Source: Progne subis subis
Taxonomy: Eukaryota > Chordata > Aves > Passeriformes > Hirundinidae
DNA length: 64,000 nt
Direction of reading: 5' to 3'
Assembly (NCBI GenBank): GCA_022316685.1
Contig: JAKJHU010000014.1
Location: 3,095,001 to 3,159,000, forward strand
Shown: one piece after another, positions 39,651 to 50,880 of the stretch
Layout: each line of letters opens with the position of its first letter
Position numbering within the stretch: the first letter of the stretch is position 1
Notes under the pieces: generated by a model
The model's database searches: none
Seen by the model: only the letters and a program-made list of their open reading frames with translations
Told to the model about the DNA's origin: nothing
Program-made: the position numbers and the translations under genes

Positions 39651-40261
39651 CATAGAAGGTTTTGTGTTGGAAGGGACCTTAAAGATCATCTTGTTCTAAC
39701 AGCTGCCATGGGCAGGGACACATTCCACTATCACAGGGTGCTCCAAACCCTGTCCAACCTGGACACTTGGACACTTCCAGGGATGGGGCAGGCACAGCTT
39801 CTCTGGGCACCCTGTGCAAGGGCCTCACCACCCTCACGGTCAAGAATTTCTTCCCAATATCCAGTACTAAACCTGTTCTCTTTAACACCATTCCCCACTG
39901 TTCTGTGTCTCCATTCCCTTGCCCAAAGTCCCTCTCCAGCTCTCCTGGAGCCCCTTTAGCTATTGGAAGGAGCTCTAAGCTCTCCCCAGACCTTCTCTTC
40001 TCCAGGCTGAACAGCCCCAACTCTCCCAATGTGTCTTCATGGCAGAGGTGCACCAACCCTCAGAGCATCTCCCTGGCCTCCTCTGGACTCCCTCCAACAG
40101 GTCCTTGTCCTTCTCGTGTTGAGGATCCTAGAGCTGGATGCAGCACTGCAGGCGGGGTCTCATGAGAGGAGAGCAGAGCAGAGGGGAGAGAACCAGAGCC
40201 AGGTCATGTAGAACTTCTTGTCAATCAACTTTCCCAAGCCCTTCTCCTCAGGGCTGCAGGT
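39651..40261 (-). mobile_element. CR1 LINE fragment, antisense, 3' end retained
   Basis: This is the reverse complement of the 3' part of a CR1 LINE. It enters at the element's 3' end (CATAGAAGGTTTTGTGTTGG, then AAGGGACCTTAAAGATCATC) and runs back into ORF2. Landmarks in order are TGCCATGGGCAGGGACAC, CACTTCCAGGGATGGGGCA, CTTCTCTGGGCACCCTGT, CTTCTCTTCCAGG-type sequence, ACAGGTCCTTGTCCTTCTCG and CCCTTCTCCTCAGGGCTGC. On - a 125-codon frame (39679-40056) keeps reverse-transcriptase C-terminal residues such as GELGLFSLEKRR, DIGKKFLTVRVVR and PREAVPAPSLEVSK, so it is less decayed than the copy at 14 kb. The segment around 40160-40210 is shorter than full-length CR1, which implies an internal deletion. 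The element is 5'-truncated, as CR1 copies usually are, and cannot move by itself. Confidence 0.94.
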
Positions 40262-41437
40262 GCCTTTTATCCCTTCAAATGCAGCCTCAGGTAAGGAGAG
40301 CCTGAGGCTTCCAGCCCCAGAAGAATCTGGGTGTGGATGGTGGAAACAATGAAAGATGCCTTTGTGTGAGAAACAATCCAAGTTGCTGTCAGCACGATGA
40401 TGTGAAACACTGGTGATTCACTGCTGGAACTTCCTGCCACATCAAATGTATTGCCATGAATTATTTAGCGAGCCTAATTGAATGTAATTTTGCTATTGGA
40501 GATAAGTAGCCACTAAGCTTAGTCTGAAAAATCAATTTGCATATGTCACAGAACTGATCTCCCTTAGAACGGGCTGGGGATCATCCACAGTGCAGCTTCC
40601 TTCATGCTGCAGTTTTCTGCCCTTCTTTTGGTGTTAGTTTGGCCTGGGATGTCCAACAGCCCGTGGCTCTCTGGGATTTTACGCGCAGCAGGATGTAAAT
40701 CTCCATGAATTTTCAGTGACACACATCTCAAACACTTCCTTGTCCTTTCTGGAGGATTTATAACGCTTTGGGGCAGCATGGCAGACACACCCAGTTCACT
40801 GAGTGGTGCAGATGTGCTGGGGTCTGCCCAGGGCAGCTGGCAGGAGTCACAGTGGATATGCCAAGGAACTTCTGAGCAAGAGAAAGCAAGCCAGGAGGTA
40901 ACACAGCTGGAAAGTATCTGCAATGGGAGCTAGGAAATGCTGTAAAGGGGTTGTGTAGGCTAAGAAACCTAGATTTGGTCTATTGAGGTCAACATCATCT
41001 ACTGGGGATTAGGTAGGATCAAGTAATTAATGAAAAGGATAATTCATACCAGTTTTCTAATCCCTGCAGATAGTGTAGATGACACACTTCTGCTGCTGAC
41101 CCTTCTAGACATGTTTTCATTGTACAGACGTGCAGAGAGGGAAAGAATGGGCAACAGGCTGCAGAAGTTGTCACTAGCTCTTTCCAAGTGGAATTTTTTC
41201 GGTGGAATTATTTTTGCTTCAATGTTTCTCAGACTTTTCGCAAAGATGTCCTAAGTTAGTGATGTTTTTGGTTGCAGAATTTTCTGGTTCAGAACTTCCA
41301 AAACTGTTTCTCTCTCTGTTTTAAAGCTCACAAGGTAGTGTTTCAATGATTTCAATTAAACTCTTGGACTCTGTTTTGAAATAATTTTCTAGTTTTAAAA
41401 TGTCCCTTAGTTAAAAAACAAACAAACAACAACAGCA
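40262..41437. other. Unique non-coding DNA
   Basis: No gene is recognised. A 74-codon frame on + (41030-41254) has a Leu-rich start (DDTLLLLTLLDMF), a basic middle (YRRAERERMGNRLQK) and a hydrophobic end (WNFFGGIIFASMFLRLF). It is described among the findings as a possible micropeptide but is not supported as a gene. AAAC-type repeats lead into the following C-tract. Confidence 0.5.
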
Positions 41438-41459
41438 CCCCCCCCCCCCCCCCCCCCCC
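41438..41459. repeat. C22 homopolymer
   Basis: Twenty-two consecutive C, immediately after an A/C-rich stretch with AAAC and AAC repeats (41411-41437) and before TAGTATTTT. The - strand is G22, which can form intramolecular G-quadruplex. Length in the assembly may be inexact because such tracts are hard to sequence. Confidence 0.95.
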
Positions 41460-44400
41460 TAGTATTTTAAAATATTTAAAGCAGACTTGAAAGGAAATGT
41501 GGATTTTATTAATTACATGGAAAACATCCTTTTCGGATCAACTGCAGCTACATTTTTCCTCTCTGACCTACTTTGTCCATCAGACTGGAAACTCCATTAT
41601 CTGTCCATTCCTACAAGGGATTTGGGATGCTCAGCAAATGGAAATGCTGATCTCCAGAAATGGGTGCTGCCTCTGCCAGAGCCCACCCTGGACCCAGAGG
41701 TGGGGGAGAGCACAGCTGGGCTGGCCACAGGAGGAGTTTGCTCCAGGGAATCCCTGCTGGGTGTTGCAGCAGGGTGGGATGTTTCAGCACACTGCTGCAT
41801 TGCTTTTCCTGCCGAGGAAGTGCAGCCTGGTGCTTGCATGGCAATCTAAGGTTTCCACAATGTTCTCGTGCTGAAACGTGATCCTTCCAATTACTTGACT
41901 GAAGGGTCTGGGGAGGTTTAGCTGTGTGGGAGAGAGCTAAACCTGGGTGCACACTGCAGGGCTCCTCCCTGCCGCTGTCCTGGTGCCATGCTGCAAGGGT
42001 GTCCTACAGTGGAGGACAGGATGGAGAGGGGACAGGCAGGGCTGCTCTGGGTTTTCCTGGAGCAGGTACCCCAGCAGCCAGAGTCTGGCAGGAATTAAAA
42101 AGTAGAATTGGAGAAGGTGGGAGAGGAAACTAATAGCCCCAATCCCTGTTTTCATAGATCCATGACTGATTAGGATTGTCCTGGAGAGTTTATGTGGGGT
42201 TGAAGCTCCAGGAAATCAATCCACAGGCATTTGTGCATTGATCTGTTTGGAAACATTAACCTGAGGAATTTCTCCATCTGCACTTGTTTTCATTTGGGTG
42301 CATGTTCACAGGAATTGATTTTCTTAAGATCTAAGCATTGAATCAGATGTTTTTCTGGATGCTCTAGTTCAGCCTCAGCTTTTATAAGGAGGCAACAACT
42401 GGGATTTCACCTAATTTGGCTTTGTTTTTGAGATTCACCAAGAGTGAGCAGTAGGCTTATGACTGCATTTTCCTCAGGAGCCCTTGAAAAGGCACAGGGC
42501 TCTTTTATCTTTAAGGCTGAACTGTTTTCACTCAAATGCTGTGAGAAGTGGGGCCAAATCCAGCTGTGTGACAGGGTCATGTGGCATGACAAAAGGGTGG
42601 ATTCCTGCCCAAACAAAACACAGAGACCTCTTGACTGATAAGAGAGACACTGAAGTGTCATCTTTTATCAGGAAGAGTAGTGTGTCTAGGTACAGCAGTT
42701 GTGCATGTAAGTGCCTGTGTGTGTTCATGTGTTTTCTTACCAAACTGCTTTGTTGTCATAGAGCAATGAGAGTGAAGCCTTAGATAAAGTGAAAGCCCAA
42801 TGCTCTGCAATTCTGGTGAAAACATTTTTGGGATGAGAAGGAAGTCCCAAACTGCACCAGAGGACTACAAGTGAGGCCTCATTACATCTTGTGGGTGATG
42901 GTGCTGCCCATCTTCCAGCTCATCTCACATGATTGCAAGCACACCTGCCCTTTGCTGTGACTGTCTGCCAGTGCCAAGCCCCTTTAATGAAAGGAGAGGA
43001 TATCTGTACCCAAATTGCTAAAACAGCCAATACTGTGGGTTTGTTCCCTCTGTTTTCACCCTCCCCAGGGGATCTGTGCACTGTTTGTCTCTTAGCCCAG
43101 CACGGACTGCCCTGGATCACAGGGAGACTGCTCCAAAGCCAGCTGCAAGTGGAGCCACAGCAAAGTTACAGAAATAAAAGTGGCTTTGTCCCCCACAGGC
43201 TTAGAACCTCTTTACCTTGAACCTGTGCACAGCTTGACTGGCAAGGGTCAAGTCAGAGTGAGATAAAGTACAATTCATTACAGTGTGATTTTGTATGCAG
43301 GGACTGAGCTCAGGTGCTCTGCGTTACCAAAAGCTGATAACAAATAGATATGAAACACCTTTGAAATGTTAACTTATCCTAAAAAGTCTATTTCTTCAGC
43401 ACTTCTAAGAAGCATAAAGCTTCATCCTAGACAATCTGCTCCCTTCTCTCTATTTTAATAAGCAAGGAGCATAGCATCTGTCTGGAAAGAATGCAACAAA
43501 TACTTGTACTTTCACATGGCTCAGGAAAGAAGAGATGTCGCAAAACTTGAAGAAATCCCCATTTCAAAGTACAGAGATGAACAGACAGAAGCAAAAAAAA
43601 CTGGGGATAGAGAGGTTTCAGGCAGTATTGTACTTTCTCCCAGCTGTACTGTCCCATCTTTTCTCTATGGGCTGCAAGGGGCTGCTTAGGCTGTGTCCTT
43701 CCAGGGGTTATTTTATTTTTGACCTGCATGCAAGAGCAGCCAGAAGCCCAGGTTTCTGCCATAGCAGGCTCTGTTTAGTGCAATATGCACTTTCTCTCCC
43801 CAGCTGCATTTTCCCTGGGCTCCCTCTGAAGTCAGGTTTGCTGCTGAACTCCTTGTGTGGGTACACTGTGACCCATTTCAGTTCAAATGAACTAGGTTAG
43901 CTAAAGCAGTGGAAAATGTAGGTTTTTTTGCTATTTTGCCTCGCTTTGAGCAAGATCCATTGGATGTGGGAGACCAGTCCCGTGGCTGATGTAAGTTAAT
44001 GCACCTCCTCTGACTTTGATGGAGGCTCATCTCTTGGTTCCAGCTGCTGATCTCCCCTGGCATCTGGTACAATCTATCCTGTGTGGTGTTTATTTTAATA
44101 GCCTGATAAAACTATTATTCTCAAGGGGAGATAGAGGCTGCTGGCTGTGTGTTTAGACAAATATGCACCCATACAGATACCATAAGTGTTTGCTTCAAAG
44201 ATGTAAACACCACATTACCCAATTAAAGGAGTGTCCTTAATAATTTATCAGGCAATTAAAACGTTCATTGCCCTTTATCCCAGAGAGCTCCACCAGTGAT
44301 ATATAATCTGAACCTAAGTTAAAATGCCATAATAAATGAACAGTGATGCAATGCATCAAACATAATGGGAACATTAAGGCAACGAAGGGTGGTTTGTCAA

Positions 44401-45140
44401 GAATGGAAGGTATAACGCAGTTAGTGGAGCTAACTTAATTTCTGGAAATACCACAGCTCCTGAGGAGTGGGGCATGGCAGGGGGATGTCTGACAAAAAAA
44501 AATTTCAGTAATATGTTCCAGAGAAAACTTACCCATTGCAAAGTCAGAGAGAGAAAAGGTCTCTGTCCCCAGTTATTGTTAATAATCCTCTTGAGAATGT
44601 CATGAGAGGGAAATGAGCAACTGAAAGAGAGGGATTATAGCGGGAGCCGTGTTTCAGCTTAGCTCTGGCTGCTTGTCATAGTACAGTATTGCTTCATGCT
44701 TGTGTAATGGAAAATGGAGAAGTAAAGGGGGGATAAAAAAAGCAAGTGTTTTTGTTGCTAATTCTGACCTGGATGTTTTAAAAAAATTACCCCAGAGGCT
44801 GAGAGTCCAATTCACACTGAGCTAGAATCAGATTTGGATGGCCGGTTTCCCCTTTGAAAATCTCAGTCATTATTGTAAAAATGCCAGAGCCTTGGTGGTG
44901 CTCAATCCCCTGCCTGTGCTGTTCTCTCTGCTCCTGGGTGTATTTTGTGGTGTGAAGGTGCACTCAAAGATGTGTGGGTCATGCAAACATTCAGCTGGTA
45001 CGTTCTGCCCTGTGGATGAAGGATGATAGTTTCATCTTTCCTGCTTCTAATAGTATCTTAGAGGTGGGAGTATGATGAAAGGCCACTATCACTGTTTTTG
45101 AAGAACTCCTCTTGAACCCTTCAATTCTGGATGTGAGAAA
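41460..45140. other. Unique non-coding DNA, no gene recognised
   Basis: No exon or transposon is recognised. Frames of 120-125 codons on + at 41487-41874 and 43535-43900 have no recognisable content. The block 44200-44400 is AT-rich with several AATTAA-type cores and very few CpG, a texture seen in conserved enhancers. This remains untested. Confidence 0.5.
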
Positions 45141-45170
45141 GGATGGGATGGAAATGGATGGGATGGAAAT
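45141..45170. repeat. 15-bp perfect tandem duplication
   Basis: Two identical adjacent copies of GGATGGGATGGAAAT, followed by a diverging GAATGG. The internal GGATG motif suggests growth from a GGATG-type simple repeat. No function is inferred. Confidence 0.9.
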
Positions 45171-48100
45171 GAATGGCAACATAAAAATGATGTCCCTGCA
45201 GTTCCCCTTTGCAAGCTCTGAGGCTCAAACATGTCAAGTGATTTTCTTCAATGGGGAAAACCCAAATGTGATCAATTCTGTGGGCAGGGTTTTGAGGCTT
45301 CACAAATGCCCACAGCTGCTTTGACTGCGGGCATGAAAGTGGTCAGCTTTAAAAACAGCTCCCATGACAGCGCTACATCTCTGGTCTTTCCCTGGGAACG
45401 CACACCCTCTGTCAGCTCAGGGAAGAAATATCCTATCCAAGGCACTATCCCATGCTTGCTGCTTTATTTGCCAGCCTGTACCGACCTGCATGGTGCCTGT
45501 GGAAATTGTAGTTATAATATTGGATCCTTAAAACAGCATCTTGCATCAAGTGGAACTATGCAACGAAAGGGCCAGTGTGGAGTCCACTGCACACAGCAAG
45601 GGTGGGAAGGACATGGGATGGACTTTATTCCTGATTCAGCTACTGACTTGCTGCCTAATCCTGAACAATTTGTGCTGGTATTATTTCCCTTTGCCTATTT
45701 GGTCCCTTGTGCATGCTTTTGAGAGGGAGCAGCTGCCTGCTGCAGGATTGAGGGTGCTTAGTGCCATCTCTATAAGGCTGCTCATAACAATAGCAGGGAG
45801 GGCTGTTGGATAGGGAGCTTTATATTGAGTCATTTGGAGTGGATTATATGGACTAGAACAGTGTAATGGAATGCAGGGCTCATCCTTTCCTCACCACTTG
45901 CAGTATGCATTAACTCCATTTATTTCTACTGCCACTCTTTCTCCTCCGTGTGATGCAGAGGAGAGTCAGCCCCCTGTTACAAACTCCCCAAAGATTTTTG
46001 GGGCTGGGATCTGCTCTTTGCTATGCATAGGAAACTTTTACATAGTTCTGGGAAAAGCTGCTTCCAGCTGCACAGGCAGCTCTGCCATCCTAGCCTGCAC
46101 AGCAGCGTCCATGCTGGTGCACTGCGCTACCTGCCTCCCTGGAGAAATAGCCTGGGGAGCTGGACACTTCTTGGCAGCCCACTGTCCTAGTTTAAAGAAC
46201 AACCACACCTGTCAGGAGAAAATATTTTGGTTTGTCACATCTCTTCAGACTAACTTTTTTTTTTTTGCCTGATAAAACTTAAGGACAAAAGAATACAATT
46301 AAACAGAAGCACAACCCACAAAAAACAACAGCAAAACGCACTTTTAGAGTGATACTTTACTCAAATAGCTTTTCATTAGCTTGACTCTGCCAGCTTTTAG
46401 TTCTTTGTGATAAGTTAAAGCAAGCATCTCCCTCTCTTAGGCTCAGAAAGCACAGAATTGATATCCCCGTTTCTGGCATCAGGCTCCTGCATGTCCTTGT
46501 ATTTTCACTTTTGCCTTTCGTGCTTGGTTCCCTTCCTTTTGCAAGTGAGCATTTGGATGCTGTTCAGCCCAATGGGGGACTACAGCTGTTCTTTCCATTG
46601 TTCTGGTCACTTGGCTGACACTTCTAGCACCTAACCTTTCCCATTCCTGGATTCAGTGTGCTTTTCCTTGCATGCTTCTGAAGGCAGAACAGCAAGACCT
46701 CCCCTATTGTCATGAGATTTTAAAACCAACCCAGTCTTTTTAGGACACTCATAACCATTTTCTCTTTACTTTAATTACTTAAATGAGAAGTGGCTTATGT
46801 GGCTTACTGATGCTCCACCTCACTGTAGAGTTACAGGGACTGCTCAAGGTCTCTCTGCAGTTAGATGCTGCCATTACTTTCTTTGTATAAGTAGTGTTCC
46901 TTGGCATAAAACTTAGAACACCTGAAACAAAGCCAGAGATCTAATATCCCATCCTCAGAAAATCAGGAAAATGTCAGCTCTAAATTTGCTGTGAAAACAT
47001 TTGATTTGTGATGAGTTTCCAGAGGAAAATAAAAATAAAAACTGCTGCCTTGCAGAAACCACAAGAATTTAAGTAGCTTACAAGAGAAGTGTTCTTTTTG
47101 ATGACTGCCTGAATCCTCCTAATGTCATATAATTTATGTTAATTAAATGCTGATGGAATCTGAATAAGCATATTGATGGAAGATGTATTTGAGATACCGT
47201 TATTAATTCATCTTTCACTAGCTAGTGTGTGAAATAATGCGTTCCTAGGCTCTGATTTAGGACATTTCATTTTCAGAGTTACCAAGATATCTGTTTCCAA
47301 CAGAAATAACCCTTTAATCTACTGAAAAAGCCCAACCAAACCACAGCACAACAACAATTAAACAACAAGAAAAACTCACCAAAACCCCTACTGGAGGCAG
47401 CCCGATTAAACAACTCTGAAGCAGTAATTATTTATGCCTTTCAGAGCTATAGCACATACTGACCCCAATTCTCCAGGCAATGGACATAAAACAGTTATTT
47501 AAAAATAGTTACAGCCTTCAAGTATGAAGAAGGAGGACCTCTAAACCCAACAGCACGTGCTTTATTGCACCCCAAGCTCATGTTTTGGCAAGTGTAAGGA
47601 CATGGCAACCTTTCTGGAATGTGCTTTGTGCCTAAATCCTCACTTTGGTGGCAGTGAGATGTGGCCAGGACTCGGCATCCTCCATCCAGGTGGGCGAGCT
47701 GAGGCTGGCCAGGAGCTTCACCTGATGGCAAAGTGTTGCCCACCACACCATGACATTTATTGGTGCTGGAGATGGTCTCATAGGTCATCTCTAAACGTTC
47801 ACTAGGTCTCTTATAAATTCATTTTGGGAGTCAGCAGTGCCTAGGGACATAACTGCTTCTATTCCTCTGAGCTTCGCTGGAGGAAGGGAAGCAGCGTCAC
47901 CTCCAGAAGTTCCTTTCCTTTGCTAAAGGGTGGATCTGTAACTTGTTCCACCAGTTGTGCTTAGTGACCCCATGAGGACGGAGTAACACGTGCACACTGA
48001 GGTTTCTTCAGCTCAGGAACCCCAAATCCAGGCAGAGGCTGGGACATACAATTCTCACCAACACCATCGTGTCTCGGAACGAGCGTGGCTGGTTTTGTGG

Positions 48101-49140
48101 GATCACCTGAAATCTGAGTCCTGCTTTTTCTGCAAAGGTTTTCAGGTGTTCACCCAAGGCTTCCAGCTCTGTCCCCTCTATAAAAGTCACTGCCTCAGGA
48201 GGTGGGGGAGCAGTGATGTTGGCAAGAGCTGTGTTAATATGTGAGGCTATTCACACTTTCCCCGTCGCTGCATTGAGCCCTGGGGAGGAGTTGAGAAACA
48301 ACGGAGAAAAGTAATGATGAGCTTCACTGAGAGAATTACAAATGTAATTGGGAATGGAAAACCAAGGTGAAATTTCCTGACTAAGTGAAGCTGAACTAAC
48401 TGTGGGCACTGCTGAAGGAAGCTGTCTCATCTCCCAGCTCTGCAGGCTTTGCCACTTTCTTCACCCGATACCCTCGCACAGGGGGCAGGCTGAGTTCTCT
48501 TTAGACCTGTGGGGCTAGTTTTCAGGTGGATCACTGAGTCAAGTCAGTGGGGGACTTCTGCTCACATTTAAGATGAAGTGCAGCGGCAGCATTGCCAAGC
48601 TGCTGTACAATTGGGAGTGTAATGTGGAAAGGTTGGATATATGGGCATACGTGACAAATACGCTCTTTCTCTGCAGTGGGGTTTCACAATGCTCACAAAT
48701 ATCTGAAAGTATTTAACATCAGGTTTTAGATTCCAGTGACCTTTCTACTGCACCATCAAGAGAGAAATAAAAATCTGGGAAGAGATTTCTTTGAGCGTCT
48801 GCGCAGACAGGACAGAGGTGTTCCAGGTTGCAAACAGCCACCTTCCCCTTCTGCTCCCCAAGACTTAGCAATTCCAGGCTCATTCCAGGTTTTCATCATA
48901 ACCATTCAAATCAGTGAATCATTTCAATGTTATGCCTGTGGCTTCTCAAATGGTAGCTGGAAAGCTTTCTTTGGAAAAACGTGTTTTTAGGCTGCTGTGT
49001 TTTGCTAAGGAGATTCTGCTACTCAAGTGGTTGTGCAGGGGGTTTGAAACAGTCTGTGTGTTTGTGTACAGCAGGGAGCAGTGGCTGCTCACTTCAATTC
49101 CAGTGCAGGTCGTGCTTGGGGGTGGCTCTGACTACCCCAA
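45171..49140. other. Unique non-coding DNA, no gene recognised
   Basis: No gene is recognised. The + frame 45231-45722 (163 codons) spans this segment without any motif. A T12 run is at 46255-46266. A/C-rich low-complexity stretches lie at 46290-46340 and 47335-47395. The start TGTCCTAGTTT near 46187 faintly recalls avian LTR starts, but no LTR body follows. Confidence 0.5.
46255..46266. repeat. T12 homopolymer
   Basis: Twelve consecutive T, followed by GCCTGATAAAAC. Simple mononucleotide repeat. Confidence 0.9.
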
Positions 49141-49150
49141 GGTGCCTGTG

Positions 49151-49157
49151 TATATAA
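49151..49157 (+). promoter_or_regulatory. Candidate TATA box
   Basis: TATATAA lies in a GC-mixed context (GGTGCCTGTG-TATATAA-CCTGCTGC). An initiation site about 25-30 nt downstream would fall near the CTCTGCCAGTGATGG stretch at 49175-49190. The first ATG in good context (GACATGG, 49335) lies about 155 nt further on. TATA-like heptamers arise by chance every few kilobases, so the call rests only on the downstream arrangement described in the gene-model entry. Confidence 0.2.
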
Positions 49158-49399
49158 CCTGCTGCTGGGCTGCTCTCTGCCAGTGATGGTGTCTGGCCCA
49201 GCTGTCAGCAGTTTCAGCACATGGACAGGTCTGTGTAAGAGACACAAAGCTGGAAACGCTCAGGAACTGCTCTATGTACCCCCCAAACATTTGAATTCCT
49301 GGAGGATTGACTGAAGAAGGCCCTCACAGGAGACATGGCCAGGAACTACCTGCACCTTACAGTGGTTGCACTCATGGATTCAGGTACTTCTGAAACATG

Positions 49400-50827
49400 T
49401 ACACCTGTGCTTTCTTTCCTAGCTATCATTCTTTAATGTTTCGATGGTTTTGACAGTAAGGCTTGTGAACATTTCTTGCTAGGACTGGTATTTGCCTTTG
49501 GTTTTGGTTTCTCCTCATCCCAGGGTAGGGCACAGTGCACCATCAGGAGCTGTGAGCTCTGCAGAGCAAAGCACAAGAACTTTTAAGCTCCTGCCTTCAC
49601 ATCCTCTCTGTTTTTACATTACTGTGGGATTTATGTACATCCACTCGCCTGGGGACTTGTCATCTTATTTGTAATCTATTGTTTTAATTATTTTCTGTGA
49701 AGGTGTCCAAAGACCTCGGGGTATTGAGACACAAATACACTATTTATTCATTAATTATTCATTACTGCTAACTACTCCCTACAACATAGCTGTCTGCAGT
49801 AAAGTGTCTGGGTGAACCCTCACCCCTGGGTAAGAGGGCAGCTGCTTTTTTTGCCAACTATTCCTTGGTCAGGAGTAACATTGTTTAAAAAATTGGAGGG
49901 AGAAATATTTACAGTTGGCCAATAAAACATTTTCTTATGTGAATCTCTAAGAGTTGACCTAAAAATCATCAGATGGGATGTGGGCTTCCTAATACACCTC
50001 TGGGGTTTATAACCTATTGCTAATTTCTCAGAACTGCCTGGAGGGAGATTTACCAGGTGGGTAAAAGTGATTTAATTTCCTTGGTTGTTCCCACTTAGGA
50101 AATGTCTCTTTCTGCAGCTTCACCTGCATCTGAAACCACCCCAGCCACCTCTGCATTTCAGGGCACAGGTGTCTACACTGCATTTTGTTTGAAAGGCAGA
50201 AATAAGCAGAGAAATGTTAAAAATAGAAATAACCCTGAGCTGAAATGATTTCCCCTTCCTGGCTGACCGCCTTACACGCCAGACTTCAGTCATAGATCAT
50301 CTGAGATTGTTGAGGCTGGAGCTACCCAGTGCTAATCTCTGCATTGGTTTTCTCAGAGAGATCCCTGCTCCCAATTTTTCACGAGCTTTACTCATTCCTT
50401 GTCCCTCAGTGATCTGTTTTCCACGATTTCCCTGCACCCATTGCAGCAAACCTCCAGATGCAGGAGGTGTTCTTGGACAAAAGTCAGTGGCTTCAGCCTG
50501 CCCTCCTCCCTTCCACGCTGCAGCTCATGGCAGCCCTTGGTCCCAGGGGGTGGCTGTGGTTGGAGCTCAGATCTGGGAGTGACATCCAGCCCACGTGGGG
50601 CTGGGATCCTCTCCCAGGCTGTGGGGCAGCTGGGTGACCCCTGGTGAGCTGCTGCTGGAGGATGTGCTGCTTTGGGGGTGGCCAAATGGAACTCTGAGGA
50701 GTGACAGCTTTAAAGGAGGTCCTTTGAAACCCCAGGGAAACTCTAACAGGATTTTGGTGTTTTGTTTAAAACGACTAATAGTTGATAAATTTTTTTTAGC
50801 TTGAGGGGAAAACAGTCATCTAAGAGC
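49400..50827. other. Unique non-coding DNA
   Basis: Would be intron if the model above were real. It contains acceptor-like CTCAG at about 50037 and TTTCTGCAG at about 50118, each followed by a short open stretch. Overlapping short frames at 50300-50680 are stop-poor only because the sequence is GC-richer. No recognised gene or repeat. Confidence 0.5.
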
Positions 50828-50880
50828 TGGGTGATCCTTGGGGGTCCCTTCCAACTCAGAATACCCTGTGATTCTGTGAA
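50828..50880 (+). mobile_element. CR1 3' tail, severely 5'-truncated copy
   Basis: About 53 bp matching the extreme 3' end of CR1 in sense orientation: GGGTGATCCTTGGGGGTCCC, TTCCAACTCAGAATACCC, then TGTGATTCTGTGAA, the terminal ATTCTGTG octamer region. Nothing upstream matches CR1, so reverse transcription evidently stopped soon after priming. No tRNA-like head precedes it, which argues against a SINE with a CR1 tail. The tail is closer to consensus than that of the 14-kb copy. Confidence 0.88.

Noticed and set aside
39679..40056. 125-codon frame on - as an independent gene
   Set aside because: It is the C-terminal reverse-transcriptase remnant plus 3' UTR of the CR1 copy.
45231..45722. 163-codon frame on +
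   Set aside because: No recognisable domain, no promoter or splice structure, and low-information peptide.
46187..46340. Possible LTR start (TGTCCTAGTTT) of an endogenous retrovirus
   Set aside because: Only the first dozen bases resemble avian LTR starts. No LTR body, end, primer-binding site or target duplication was found.
50285..50340. CR1-like antisense tail (TCATAGATCATCTGAGATTG)
   Set aside because: The similarity breaks down after a few bases and the diagnostic TTGGAAGGGACC is missing.
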